Positions 13,081-24,960 of a DNA stretch of 64,000 nucleotides are shown piece by piece. Under the pieces are notes generated by a model. That model saw only the letters and a list, made by a program, of their open reading frames with translations. It did not search any database and had not been told where the DNA came from. Every line of letters begins with the position of its first letter. Position 1 is the stretch's first letter. The DNA is taken from positions 68,524,030 through 68,588,029 of the forward strand of contig NW_026542597.1 in NCBI RefSeq assembly GCF_028750875.1. Direction: 5' to 3'. The translations under genes and the position numbers were made by a program. The stretch is from Macrosteles quadrilineatus (Eukaryota > Arthropoda > Insecta > Hemiptera > Cicadellidae).

Positions 13081-14040
13081 ATATAACGCATAGTAATGTT
13101 CCTACTACCCAAATATATTGTATATTGGAGTAGATTTGTTGCCAGCTAAGAAACACTGTTATTTTCTATAATAACCTACAATTGGGAATTAATTACAATA
13201 CTTTTATATTGAAGAAAGTTGTCTTTTTCACCAAACATAGGCATTAAGTAGTTCATTAACTAACAAGGACAATATATCCTTTTTAAATAATATTACAAAA
13301 TATTATAGTATATATCTTATTTCTTATAAATATTGCAACAACCAAACAAATTGCATAGAAACTAATTTAAGTCGTAGAAATTTCACTTTGTGACATCTTC
13401 ATATAACTATGCAAACGCAAGGGGAGTTTTGTCTGAAAAGCCAGCTGTAATCAGCCGAGGACGCCGCAGGATGCCAACGTGACGACACTCAAAGGCAGTG
13501 TTGCCAACATAGAGATGAACATATGAAATATTCTATTCGTAATTATCATGCTAATAAGTCTAGCTCAGTATAATTGTGAAATTTGCAGTAAAGTTTTGCC
13601 ATTTATTGTTACTGCATCTAATCGGAATTATAATGTACATTAAGGTATTATTATTAAAAATTTCTCATTAACATTTATAATTCGTATACTTTCATAAATT
13701 GGGAGTTTTAATCAAGTAAACAAAATCAATGATTATGTGTTAAATTAGATATCCAAATTATAACTAGAGGAGTGCCGCTGAGAAATAATCAGTTAATTTA
13801 ATCATAACATTCGAGAACAACTCTCAAGCTGGTTTCAGGTAGATTATTTCACCTACATTAGATTTTCTTAGTGTAGAAAAATGGATTACACTACAACTTT
13901 ATTTCAACCAAATAACATTAATCATACTATGCAAATGGATTTCTATATTTAAAAACAATTCAAGCAAACACAAATTGTAATTACAATGGGTGAATCTTAC
14001 AAGACTATAAAAAGGTTTCTAAGTTATTTATACCTATGCC
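13081..14040. other. AT-rich intergenic sequence containing one inverted-repeat arm
   Basis: The stretch holds no gene. Its one recognisable feature is a GC-richer segment at 13378-13515, described separately. Confidence 0.5.
13378..13515 (+). repeat. Left member of an inverted repeat pair bracketing Gr copy 2
   Basis: It matches the reverse complement of 16584-16728. Landmarks are TTTCACTTTGTGACA at 13381, CAAACGCAAGGGGAGTTT at 13412, AATCAGCCGAGGACGCCGCAG at 13450 and AGTGTTGCCAACATAG at 13497. It is GC-richer than its surroundings and non-coding. The pair encloses about 3.1 kb including the whole Gr copy 2. Confidence 0.75.
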
Positions 14041-14165
14041 ATTTCATAACCCATTAGTAACGTTACGTAGGCTACATTATTATTTTCTCATTGATTTGTC
14101 CCGGTATTTAAAAAGCTATATGATTAAGGATTTAGTATTCGTTTTCCTGTTCACATTGACATGAA

Positions 14166-14375
14166 GTGGGCTCACTACCTTCTTACACTGTCAAAACATT
14201 GCTCGTAGACGTTATAATATGCATTATTCGATATGTCAAACTTTTCAATAATTCATTTTCAATGGCATTCATTGTATCGCAAATTATGAATTTTAGGACA
14301 AATGTGTATTCTAATTTCTTTTCTGCTGATATAATTATGACATTAAGTATAAAGTGTTATGTAAAGAGATATTGA
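14166..14375 (+). other. Conserved 69-codon reading frame upstream of Gr copy 2
   Basis: The frame begins MGSLPSYTVK and ends IKCYVKRY, about 110 bp before the Gr start. Its counterpart upstream of Gr copy 3 (26090-26296, -) stays open, and the two differ by an in-frame one-codon indel plus a few substitutions. Upstream of the broken copy 1 the frame is not kept. Family unknown. It may simply be a well-preserved 5' flank, a leader ORF, or a short hydrophobic peptide gene. Confidence 0.22.
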
Positions 14376-14485
14376 CATATTATAACATTAGACATATTAT
14401 ACTGGAAAGGTCAAGCATTTCTATTGTATTTTAGAATTTTCACCTTCACACAGCAGGTCCACGTCACGTTTATAGCAGTAATACT

Positions 14486-15505
14486 GTGTGTAACAATGTT
14501 ATTTATGTATTTGATGTTAACAGAATGCTCATAAAATCTTTAATCAAATACTGGGAACACATTCCACTTTTTACGTTTAAGATTTGTAGCAAGGTGAGGT
14601 GGTATGAAAGATTGACACATGCTGGATTTCTAGCCGTTTCAATTTACTTTATACTGACACTAATCTGGTTTGAAGTTACAAGTATTCTAACTTTTACAAA
14701 TAATTTTGATGTTACGTGTCATCGACTTTTAGTTATATTTGGTTTTGTTTGTGTTCTGAAGGATTTTTTCACTACTAAACTCCTCTCAATCGAAGAATTT
14801 GATACAGAAAATAGTCTTCATGTTGATTGGTTTGTCACATCGGCAACAGTTACTCAGTTGCTGATTGGAATTAACAGTATCATATACATTACGGTACTTT
14901 TTAGGTCATTAGGTTCATTCTTCATAGTTTACAGTTTTATCCTGCTCTCAAATAACTTAAGCCAAATGCTCATCCTAAAACACATGATTGCAAAAAGGTT
15001 GCAGCTTTGCATTAGCTGCAACAATTTAAGTCTCGTGCGATCCGTATTGGACTTAAATGACTCAATCAATGAAATCTTTTCAAATCTAGTATCATTTTTT
15101 TTACTTTCATACTCAGTGAAACTAGTACGAAACGTTGTATTTGCTTGGATGTATTACGGACTCAAATACGGTTCTTCTCACTCGGATAAAAGGACAATTT
15201 ATGAATGGTCATCCGTGCCGATTGGCTGCCACAGTGTTCTTTTTCTGCTGGGAGCAATAGCAAGCAGTGAGGTGACTCAAGCAGTAGAAGACATCAAAGC
15301 ACAGATGGACAAGACCATCAGCATGGACAAAGATCTCCCCTTGACAGACAAGGCACAAATATTGACAATGATTGTGGAGCTAGACCAAATGTCTTTAGAT
15401 TTTTATTGCATGGACCTATTTGCCTTAAATTGTTCGAATGTGACGAGCTTTTGTGGTTTCTTAGTCAATCTCATAATGGTATTTATTCAGTTTATAACTG
15501 TTTAA
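14486..15505 (+). CDS. Gustatory-receptor-like seven-transmembrane protein (copy 2, intact)
   Basis: Likely an insect gustatory receptor family protein, which would be a ligand-gated cation channel subunit in the membrane of chemosensory neurons; the ligand is unknown. The 339-aa frame has seven hydrophobic segments at about residues 45-66, 80-96, 114-138, 143-163, 199-223, 240-260 and 312-336. The family's intracellular loop before segment 5 is visible (LNDSINEIFSN, 190-200). The C-terminal segment resembles the family signature, with the usual TYxxxxxQF replaced by NLIMVFIQF (328-336), so the Thr-Tyr pair is missing and Gln-Phe kept. At 326-339 aa it is short for the family (usually 350-450) and has no intron in the frame, so an unseen upstream exon is possible. 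Copy 1 has a stop just upstream of residue 14, so Met14 (ATG at 14525) is the better-supported start. About 36 residues differ from copy 3. Confidence 0.75.
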   Translation: MCNNVIYVFDVNRMLIKSLIKYWEHIPLFTFKICSKVRWYERLTHAGFLAVSIYFILTLIWFEVTSILTFTNNFDVTCHRLLVIFGFVCVLKDFFTTKLLSIEEFDTENSLHVDWFVTSATVTQLLIGINSIIYITVLFRSLGSFFIVYSFILLSNNLSQMLILKHMIAKRLQLCISCNNLSLVRSVLDLNDSINEIFSNLVSFFLLSYSVKLVRNVVFAWMYYGLKYGSSHSDKRTIYEWSSVPIGCHSVLFLLGAIASSEVTQAVEDIKAQMDKTISMDKDLPLTDKAQILTMIVELDQMSLDFYCMDLFALNCSNVTSFCGFLVNLIMVFIQFITV

Positions 15506-15837
15506 ATAATTACGGCATTTGAAGATTATGTACACCAGTAAAGACACTTTTTGAGTGCTCCAACTAGTTGGAATATAATTGTGCTACATTGATCACAAAA
15601 AGAAGTAGTTGACAAGGAACAGAACTTAGTTTATCCTATTATTAAACATTTTTTTACGCTGAACCAAAAATTACGATAAGTTTTTGTTGGAGAGATTCCT
15701 AAGTGGCTATAAAACGAAGGTTAAAATTATCTAAGGTTCATTGAGAGGTATTGATGGTAATAAGGCGTGGTCTAGACGGGTCCGTATCTGGGCTGAAGAC
15801 TGAGTGAGGAGAGCAAACAGCTGTTTATACTTCACTT

Positions 15838-18240
15838 AACGTGGATGGTTTGTCCTAGTGGGCTTGTACACTTACGTAACTACTGACCAAGTTGGGCTGT
15901 GTCTGATTGTGAAGGTAGGTAACATGTAGGTAATTATTGTTTTTATATGTTTGTACGGTAATTATGCATATTTTAATATATTGTAAATTAACTTAACAAT
16001 CAAAACATTTCATTTCGTTTCAAGACCACTTGTATTAGATTCTATTCCAACCTAACCTACATTACATATATCTTGATCACATTTATTTGCGGCAAACTAA
16101 ATTAGTCCTCAAAGGGATTCATTGTGTATTGAATGTGACAAGTCATTGAAACATACAGAAGCTCTGATAGGATTAACCATGTCACTGAACCTATTGTTGG
16201 TAGTGTGGTGTGTTCTATAGCGTAACTCGTTATCTTTACATTGTTCTCAACATGTTACATAAACGTTTTTGTCTAAATGTGTTGATATGTTTTTGTTTTA
16301 CAGAGGGTTTTTGCATGAATAGACTAATCAGTTACTCAGAAACAATTTGGATTCATTGATTCATAGGTTCTTTTTACATGATGGACCAGAAAAAAAATAA
16401 CCTTAAAAATAAACAAGGATTTTAGTGTGTCAGCAAGATTTAGCAGTTTAGACCTATACAAATATTATGTTTCAATATAAATTTAATTTTTACGATTTCT
16501 TTAACCGAACTAAATGGCTTAGCTTAAACAGAGCTACACACTTTTATCATAAACAGATTACGAAGAGATCATTTTGGGTGAGCATCCCTATGTTGGCAAC
16601 ACTGCGCTTTGTGTGACGTCACGTTGGCAGCCTGCGGCGACCTTGGCTGATTACGGCTGCCTCTTCAGACGAAACTCCCCTTGCGTTTCCATAGTTATTA
16701 GAAGCTGTCACAAAGTGAAATTTTCATGACTTTTAACGGTTTTTATAAAATCAATGTTACATAGTGTTGTTATTATAATGAAAATGATTGATCCTTGTTA
16801 TGTTAAAATCTTCATAAATTACAGCAGTGTGTAAGCAGGACGTAAAACTATTTCACGGAATAAATAAATTCATCATTTTGAAACAATCAGTAATTTTGCT
16901 CAGTAAAAAGTGTGTTTAATACTTCCGTGCATTACAGGTTGCAATGAAAATCACAGTGTTGCTTATATGATTGAGCTTCAACACCCATTCATGTCTTGTC
17001 TCATGCAAGATATTTTTTAGTAGGATAGTCAACCTTATAATTATAGCTAATGGGTCACGATGGCGAAGGCTTACTCGCACATAAGACGTACAACAAAATT
17101 TAGTTAGCAGTCATGTCAAACGTATGTTAATATACGAGAATTGGGAATTTTGCGATTAGAAAACTTTAAAATTGTAAACACCTACGATAAATAGTAGACT
17201 TTTTTTTAACTGTATAAGTCGTGAACTGTTTAAGTTTTATATCATCATGGGCTGTAAAGTTTTAATGGTCTCCTCTTACCAAAAACAGACTCATTCTCGT
17301 TTATGATATGTCATTGATGAGTGGCGTCAGTTGTGTCACTTTGAAATTATTAAAGTCTCAGCAACAATATTTAAGTTAAAAACCGAGGAAAAATAAGCGT
17401 ATTGTGTAATTTACGACACACCCATCAACATCTTGGTCGAGAGTTTGAATTAAAAATGTCGGGTCACTTCATAAAAAACTAACTTATTTAATAACAATGC
17501 AGTGTAAATAAATAATGTGTTTTCCAATGTAAATTTTAAATAGAATTTATATTTTACCTGAGGAAAAAAGCGTTTCTAATCCGGCAACAAATAATTAAAA
17601 GACATAACTTCCTCACATTCCTTGTCAATACAAACGTTACATAAAATATAGGTAATAGGTCATAAATTTGAAAGTGTTTGTATTAAGTGTATTAAAACTA
17701 GAAAACAAGCAAACAAGCTGTAATTTTTAGTCTATGTAGCGTATTCCCTTTTTCTGTAACTGATTTTACATAACAGATTTTTATGTAAAAGAGGATTTGT
17801 AAAACCTTTACAGCCAATTTAGAGAGAAACAACCAGCAGTAAAACCTAATCCGTGCAGCTGCAATGGCCAGAATGAATGTGGCCTGCAATATTAACATGG
17901 CAATATAGGCACAGATGCTGTCTAGCTGTCATTGGCTGAATACCATATGACGTAATCTCTGGGGTGAAATCAAGTGTAACTTTATGTTCGTTTTTATAGA
18001 ATTTTATAGAATTATTTGGACTTGCAGTAAATTTATTTGCTATGTTAATATTCAATATTAGTTTGTATATGTTTGTTACAATAGGACTGCTTAAAATCTA
18101 TGCAATTTGGGACCAAATTATAAGTTTGCTATACGGTATTCTTCCTTTAAATAGGAGAAACAACAAATTATGAAGTGGGAATAGATTATTGTTTCTATCT
18201 ATCGTTGCAGTTGTAGCACAAAATGACACATAATTGTATG
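15838..18240 (+). repeat. Segmental duplication block D, copy 2
   Basis: Co-linear with 9440-12600, with several small gaps. It starts at ACGTGGATGGTTTGTCC, about 330 bp after the Gr copy 2 stop, so the Gr copy 2 and block D junction here differs from the order in arm A. It includes the CAATATTAACATGGCAATATAGG segment (17887). The CRE-like octamer of copy 1 is mutated to TGACGTAA near 17947. Short frames here are not conserved between copies. Confidence 0.75.
16584..16728 (-). repeat. Right member of an inverted repeat pair bracketing Gr copy 2
   Basis: Reverse complement of 13378-13515, with GTTGGCAACACTG near 16592, a perfect TGACGTCA at 16614-16621, GGCTGATTACGGCTGCC near 16645 and AACTCCCCTTGCG near 16672. 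It is inserted into block D copy 2 where copy 1 has no such segment. Confidence 0.75.
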
Positions 18241-19149
18241 TTTACTTATGTGGTACATATTTAATGTTTTTGTTATAATAATTTTCAGACTATTTTTTCA
18301 GACTGCATTAAATAAATCAAACGATTTGTCGAAAACGTTTTGCCTGCACAATTTATATTTATGGTTAATATATTTAAAGAAATACCTAATTAAACTAACA
18401 AATACTAGGATTATGTTTTAAATTAGTGATCCAATTGGGAACTAGAGGAGGTTAAAGTGCTTTAGAGAGAGGACGAGTAGTTCTAATTATAACATTCTAC
18501 AGCAACTCTCAAATTGGTTACTGCAAGAATATATAACTAAAGATAAAACACATATAACATACATTGAAATTGTACATATAAGTTTATTAGATGTACGATA
18601 AATGTATCATTGTACAATTAATGAGTTAATTAAACTCATTTCACCTAATCAATGCAACTACTTTTGATATTTTTGTAAAATTAAATGTTCACGATCTCTA
18701 CTACATACAAAGACTGATTCCCATCTTGAGACTTCAGAGGTTTACGGTGGAATATTATAACAATATGAAAAGTATACACACTAAATAAACACTGTTTTCG
18801 TTACGTATAAGTCCGTTATGTAAATTATTATTATTATCAATATGCCTACACGTTGACAGAGTGTGTGTTTAATAGCCTTGATTTATTGTTAAACATATTT
18901 GAATAAATGTATATGTATATTTTTATATATTGTATGTAATTGAATGTTAATTTACTACTCTTTTGACGGATCACCTGACGATGCCTGAATTGAAACACGT
19001 CGTGAGTTTGACTACCACACTTGTTGAACTGATGACGTAAAAGTGTGTATCTTATAAGATCATATTTCATGCATATAAACATAGAGATTATCGTAGTGTT
19101 TTTGGAATCCGAAGCTTAGGTAGTAAAACACATTACATTACAATGGGAT
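18241..19149. other. AT-rich intergenic spacer with a retroelement-like terminal motif
   Basis: No gene seen. At about 18972-19005 the sequence CACCTGACGATGCCTGAATT is followed by GAAACACGTCGTG, a pattern shared with 54741-54765 and, on the minus strand, 63422-63456. It probably marks the end of a related retroelement fragment. Confidence 0.4.
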
Positions 19150-20283
19150 ATTTCAGCTCCACGGTGTTGTGTCTAACACAATTTATATTTATCTTGCGTT
19201 GAAGTCCTATCCTGAAAAGTGCTTAGTCCAGCCGGAGTGCCACATAAACATTACCCTGTGGTTTATGCTACGTAAAATCTGAGATTTTGAATAAGAAACT
19301 AGAAGAACCGTTGAGATTTTCCTTGACTGATTTTCTTTTAGACATTTGCATAACTACGCGTTCTTTGTGAATGATAGAGCTTGTGCAAATCTGGCCATAA
19401 ATAATTGATTAATATATTTAATCGTTAAAGTTAAACATATTTAATAAACAGTCCATACCCCTAGGAAAAAGATTACATTACAGTTCTGTGCGGAGAAGAT
19501 TTGTAATATTTTCAAGAGAAATAAGTTTAATGGTCAAAACAGGAATATTTGACTAACTAAATAATTATTTGCTTAAATATGGCAATCAAAGCCATTTAGT
19601 TCGGTTAAAGAAATCGTATGAATTAAATTTATATTGAAACAAAATATTAATATGTTTAAACTTGCTAAATCTTACTCCCACAATAAAATCCTTGTTTATT
19701 TTTAGGGTTGATTTTTTCTGGTCCATCATGTAAAAAGAACCAATGAATCCAAATTGTTTCTGCTTAAATGATTAGTCTATCCATGCAAAAACCCTCGGTA
19801 AACACATTCAGACAAAAACGTTTATTCAACATGTTTAGAACAATGTAAAGATACCGAGATACGCAATAGAACACACCACACTACCAACAATAGGTTCAGT
19901 GACATGGGTAATCCTATCAGAGCTTCTGTATGTTGCAACGACTTGTCACATTCAATACGAACACAATGAATCCAATTGATGGAGAACTAATTTAGTTTGC
20001 CGCAAACCATTGTGATCAAGATATATATACAGTAATGTACGTTAAGATGGAATAGAATCTAATGCAAGTGGTCTTTTATTGAAATGAAATGTTTTCATTG
20101 TTTAGTTAATTGACAATATAATAAAAGATGCATAATTAGGCCTCACATACAAACTTTAAAAAAATGAATTACCTACATGTTAAACTCTTTACAATCAGAC
20201 ACAGCTCAACATTGTCAGTAATTACGTAAGTGTACGTACAAGCCCCTAGAACAAACCGTCCACGACGATTAGGTTTAATAATT

Positions 20284-20432
20284 TCCATCAGTGCAGCAAT
20301 CCTGCAGACTAAGAAAACTTTTATTTGCATGATTTTCTTTTCATCTAAATAAATCCTAAAACATGTGAGATTTATTCCATATTTAAATAATTTATATTTA
20401 ACTATTACTTAAGTTTGCTACCACAGGGATGG
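20284..20432 (-). mobile_element. Short MITE-like repeat, arm B copy
   Basis: Inverted counterpart of 9296-9443, with ends CCATCAGTGCAGCAATCCTG and TTTGCTACCACAGGGATGG. It sits at the equivalent place in the inverted arm, so the insertion predates the arm duplication. Confidence 0.5.
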
Positions 20433-21119
20433 TAAATAACATGTTTTTAGTAGAATGAGCTTAGTAAATAATATTTTTCAAATTTTTTTCAAAATTTATA
20501 AAAAAAAATAGAAAAAAGAGGGATAAATGGTTCACAAACCTAGTAACATCGTAAATTTGCACTAGAGCATATAATGATGAAAATAATACTTAAACCAACA
20601 AACATTTTTATGTTTTACGTCACAACCTCAATAGTTAGGAAATTATATATTATGTAGAAAAGGTTTCAGTATTAGATAACCAAATACAAACTTTTGTATG
20701 GTTTTTCTTTCAATAAATGTGTATGCTATATAATAAACATTCAAATAGGACAGCCAATTAAAATACAGAGGGGTTCAACAGTGCAGGTAGGGATGAGCAA
20801 CACTAATTATAGGGACCACTGCAACTCTTGAGTCCTGGCTAGGGAAAAATGTCTACATTGTATTAATGATCTCACCTCTGCAATTGTTACACTGTTGTAA
20901 TTTTTCATCAAGAAGTGCTCTACAGTTTATTGGATCATAAAAAATATAGTACCCTTTTTTTGGTCCTTTGTGTCACCTAAATTTCCCTTATACTGCTTTC
21001 TTGTTGTGTATATTAAAACAAAATAGTGTAGAGTGAGATTTTGTATTTTAGAAAATAAAATGTGTATTTTTTTGTGAAAACCATTTGCTGTGATTGGTAA
21101 TTTTTCATACAGTAACATA

Positions 21120-22294
21120 CAGGGTGAGTTTTAATTGTCCCCCCCCCCCCAACTTTTTTCTACATTTTTTCAAATATCAATCCCAGACCACTTCCAAACA
21201 TTGTTGGGTAGTAAGTACTTCATTTTGACAAGGTGGTCATTTCCGGCCGCCATCTTGGATCCGCCATATTGGATGCAAATTTTTTTTTCAAATGTAAAGG
21301 TGGGGTTGTGACCCATTATTTCGAGCTACATTTTTACCCTGATTACAATGCCGCAAACCGTTTTTGAATATCTTGATTCATTCTAAAGTTACGAGGGCTT
21401 TTTAAAACTTTATTTTTAGCCCATTTTAACATTGTGCATTTACAAACTAAGACCATAATCCCAAAATAGTGCTAGATAATGATAAGTATACACTACCAGT
21501 AATTGTCCACCTATTTTCACTTGGTTATGACTGATGTATTTTTTTCGGCCGCCATCTTGGATCCGCCATTTTTAAATGTGATAAATTATTTTAAATATGA
21601 AGGGGGTGTTGTGACCCATCATTTCGAACTACTTTTTTAAGCTGAACTTAATTCCATTATCCGTTTTTCATTTTCATTTTTTGATTTTTAAATATTGACA
21701 TTTTTAACAAAAAACTTTTCAATATTTCATAAATAAAACTTGATAACAAAAAATGGATTGCGGCATTGAGTTTAGCTTAAAAAAGTAGTTCGAAATGATG
21801 GGTCACAACACCCCCTTCATATTTAAAATAATTTATCACATTGAAAAATGGCGGATCCAAGATGGCGGCCGAAAAAAATACATCAGTCATAACCAAGTGA
21901 AAATAGGTGGACAATTACTGGTAGTATATACTTATCATTATCTAGCACTATTTTGGGATTATGGTCTTAGTTTATAAATGCACAATGTTAAAATGGGCTA
22001 AAAATAAAGTTTTAAAAAGCCCTCGTAACTTTAGAATGAATCAAGATTTTTAAAAACGGTTTGCGGCATTGTAATCAGGGTAAAAATTTAGCTCGAAATA
22101 ATGGGTCACAACCCCACCTTTACATTTGAAAAAAAAATTTTGCATCCAATATGGCGGATCCAAGATGGCGGCCGGAAATGACCACCTTGTCAAAATGAAG
22201 TACTTACTACCCAACAATGTTTGGAAGTGGTCTGGGATTGATATTTGAAAAAATGTAGAAAAAAGTTGGGGGGGGACAATTAAAACTCACCCTG
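21120..22294. mobile_element. 1.17-kb near-perfect palindromic (foldback) element, TA-flanked
   Basis: The two halves are inverted copies of each other over almost their whole length, with arms of about 580 bp and the axis near 21707. The ends are CAGGGTGAGTTTTAATTGTC and its complement, with TA on both sides (21118-21119 and 22295-22296), as expected for a Tc1/mariner-type TA target. Matching landmarks are the C-run after the left end and G-run before the right end, AAGGTGGTCATTTCCGGCC, GGGTTGTGACCCATTATTTC, and ATCCGCCAT blocks at 21250, 21555, 21853 and 22150. No transposase is encoded; the 60-codon frame at 21795 lies inside the arm. It is absent from arm A. If transcribed it would form a very long hairpin RNA. 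Confidence 0.85.
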
Positions 22295-23121
22295 TATACA
22301 TAGATTATTACACAAACCGAATTGGTTTATTTACCTTTATTTTGCCAAATGTGAAAGAAAGAATATGAAAGTCTCTTTTGGTATATTAATAATAGGTCTC
22401 TAAAGTAGTGTTATTTACTTTGTATTGGGGGTGTTATCAACGAATTATATATATTACGGTTAACAATTAAACATGTATTAATTATTAAAATTTATATTAA
22501 ATAAAGTTTCGGTTTCAGTAGCCCTCGTGGTAGTTTGGTGTGTAACACTTTAACTATTACAGGTTAAAGTTGTTTTCCTCATTATTATTATTTTTTTTAT
22601 AAAAGTGTCCAGTTTAGAAAAAGATAATCTTTAGGTACATATATAAAAGCGAAATGAATCACTTACAAGTTTCAATCGTATTTATACGATGGTATTAGGT
22701 TTCTAACTTGTTCCTCTACACTCTTGTGATTCTTTTTAACTTGAGTCATAACACAAAGGCGCAGATAGATTACCCTAAGCTTGATTGTCTTTATCTTTTC
22801 TAAAATGATTTGCTGTATAATTTGAAACGTTTAAAATTATCTCAATAAGGTCATTATTTCTTTAAGTTCAGTCAGTGCGTATTTTTGTAAACCCTTCTCA
22901 ACATACAACCTATACATTGTAAACTTAAGTTAAGTTTGGTAAAGATGTTTCTAGGAAAGTCAGATAAGTGCTTTTAAAATTTACAAATGTATACGCTTAA
23001 TATTAGACCTAATTTGATTTTTTGTTGATCAAATGTTTGCTTTCTATGATATCATCTGATTTGGTTTCCATGGAATCATTGTTGTTGATCAATGAAGTTT
23101 TTGCCCTCATACAATACATAC

Positions 23122-23291
23122 CTCAAACACTACCTTGGTCCCACAATAGCCTATTTCACGAGGCAAGCCATCAGAACGGTCGGAAACAAAACTAAATGTT
23201 GAGAGGGACAAAGGCTTCATTTCAAGCTGGCTTGATTGTTCCATGCTGACGTCACATTGTTGATGTCTATTGGAAAATGGCAGATTTACCT
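23122..23291 (-). CDS. Candidate conserved internal exon, function unknown (copy B)
   Basis: Inverted-arm counterpart of 7056-7225, inside a frame open from 23319 to 23107. The acceptor-like CTTCCAG and donor-like GAG/GTATGT sites are both kept. The replacements seen (Tyr/Cys, Ser/Pro, Arg/Ser, His/Arg, Leu/Glu) are not conservative, which weakens the case for a functional protein. The TGACGTCA octamer is preserved. Confidence 0.28.
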
Positions 23292-23571
23292 CTGGAAGCG
23301 ATATTTCTTTGCACAACAAATACTTAACAATAAAAGTGTAAATAAATCGTTATTGTTTATAGTAGACCTATATGTATTTTTCTAATTGGAGGCTTTATTT
23401 TCCTGTACATTTACAAAATTTTTTTACGAAAAGTGAACAATATTTTTTTTAAGTCTATTCATGGCACAATAAAAACCGAATTATTTAAAATGTTCGATAA
23501 AATATATAAAAATAAAAATATACAATATTAGCGGTTCAGCGTAAAAAAAACTGTATGTAGACAGCTAAAAT

Positions 23572-23674
23572 TAGGGATGGTCAAGTCTCGAAATTTCGGG
23601 AAATTTTCGGGAAATTTTAAATCTCGTTACACGAGACGAGATTTCTTTTTGGCCGAGATTTTTATCGAGACGAG

Positions 23675-23710
<36 letters not shown>

Positions 23711-24300
23711 AAAAACGCCTGCAGAAAGTCAATGCAATACCCGCAATACAGGAGCGTGTTGTAGTTGCGTTTCTTTTGCGAAGGCATTCTTATTTAATTA
23801 ATTCTATAAATGTAAATATTACTTTAATTATTTTAATAATATTACTTTAATAACATTTGAGAAGTTTTGTTAAGTGTAAGCAGTGTGAGGAATGTTTTAT
23901 TACTATAAAAAGTCAAAACAAGTAACTATTTTATAAAAATTAATATTGCCTTTATTTTATGATTTATTTTATTTTAGGATAAGTTGAACTCTATCCTAAC
24001 TGATATCACTATGTTTCCTAATCGTAGGCATTTTTAATAAGTTAGGCGTGATTAATAAAAAAATGTTATGCTGATGTTTTTTAATAAAAGATTGTAAATA
24101 TTCTTGCCTATTATCATTATTTTTGTATTTAAACAGTCATCTACCAATGTTACAAAATCAGGTAAAAATTTTGAACGTGCATTTCCCGTTGTGTATGAGA
24201 AGGGAAATCCCGTCTCGATCTCGTCTCGAAATTTTATGAGAAATAAAAAATCTCGTCTCGTCTCGTCTCGAATCTAAAAATTCAATCTCGTCCATCCCTA
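23572..24300. mobile_element. Non-autonomous hAT-type element with 8-bp target duplication
   Basis: The ends are TAGGGATGG and CCATCCCTA, inverted. They are flanked by a perfect 8-bp direct repeat, GCTAAAAT, at 23564-23571 and 24301-24308, the size expected for the hAT superfamily. The 729-bp interior has no transposase. Both subterminal regions are dense in TCTCG/CGAGA motifs (for example 24251-24270 and 23621-23680), partly as tandem repeats, and there is a long A-run at about 23680-23708. It is present only in arm B. Confidence 0.88.
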
Positions 24301-24960
24301 GCTAAAATATTACATCATATAAAATATGACATCATGTCCCAATTTACACATACTAAATAATTGCCAAGCTGACCAATAAAAATATATAACTGCTGGGATA
24401 TGATTAAATTATATGAAATACTTTGACATAATTACCTACTTCAAACACTAATAGTCGTGAAACACACGTTGGCCAACAAATACGTGAAATAATTAATTCT
24501 ACTTACAGCCAACTAAAAAAAATTTTTAATTAATAATAATCAGGTCTCAATAATTTGTATTAAAGATGTATATATTTGATTGGTGGACTTGAAACAGAAT
24601 TTCAAATTTCTCAAATGAAGAAGAAAAAATAGCCTACGCATGTTTGCTAAGAAAACGTTCAACTCTATTTTTAATTATTGCGAACAATACACACACTTAA
24701 CAAGCTATATCAGGCTGTATTAAATGCTACAGTCTTGCAGGTAATGCACTTGTATGTGTCTCTCCTTTATGTCACACAATACTATAACACTGCAGCCAGG
24801 TGTAAAACTTTGTATTGTCATCTACCTTTTGTACCACATTGTATTGTATTGTCATCTACCAATGCAGCACAATTATATTCCAGTTAGATGGAGCACTCAA
24901 AAAGCGTCTTTACTGGAGTAGCCTACTACATAAGTCATAACCTTCAAATGACGTAATTAC

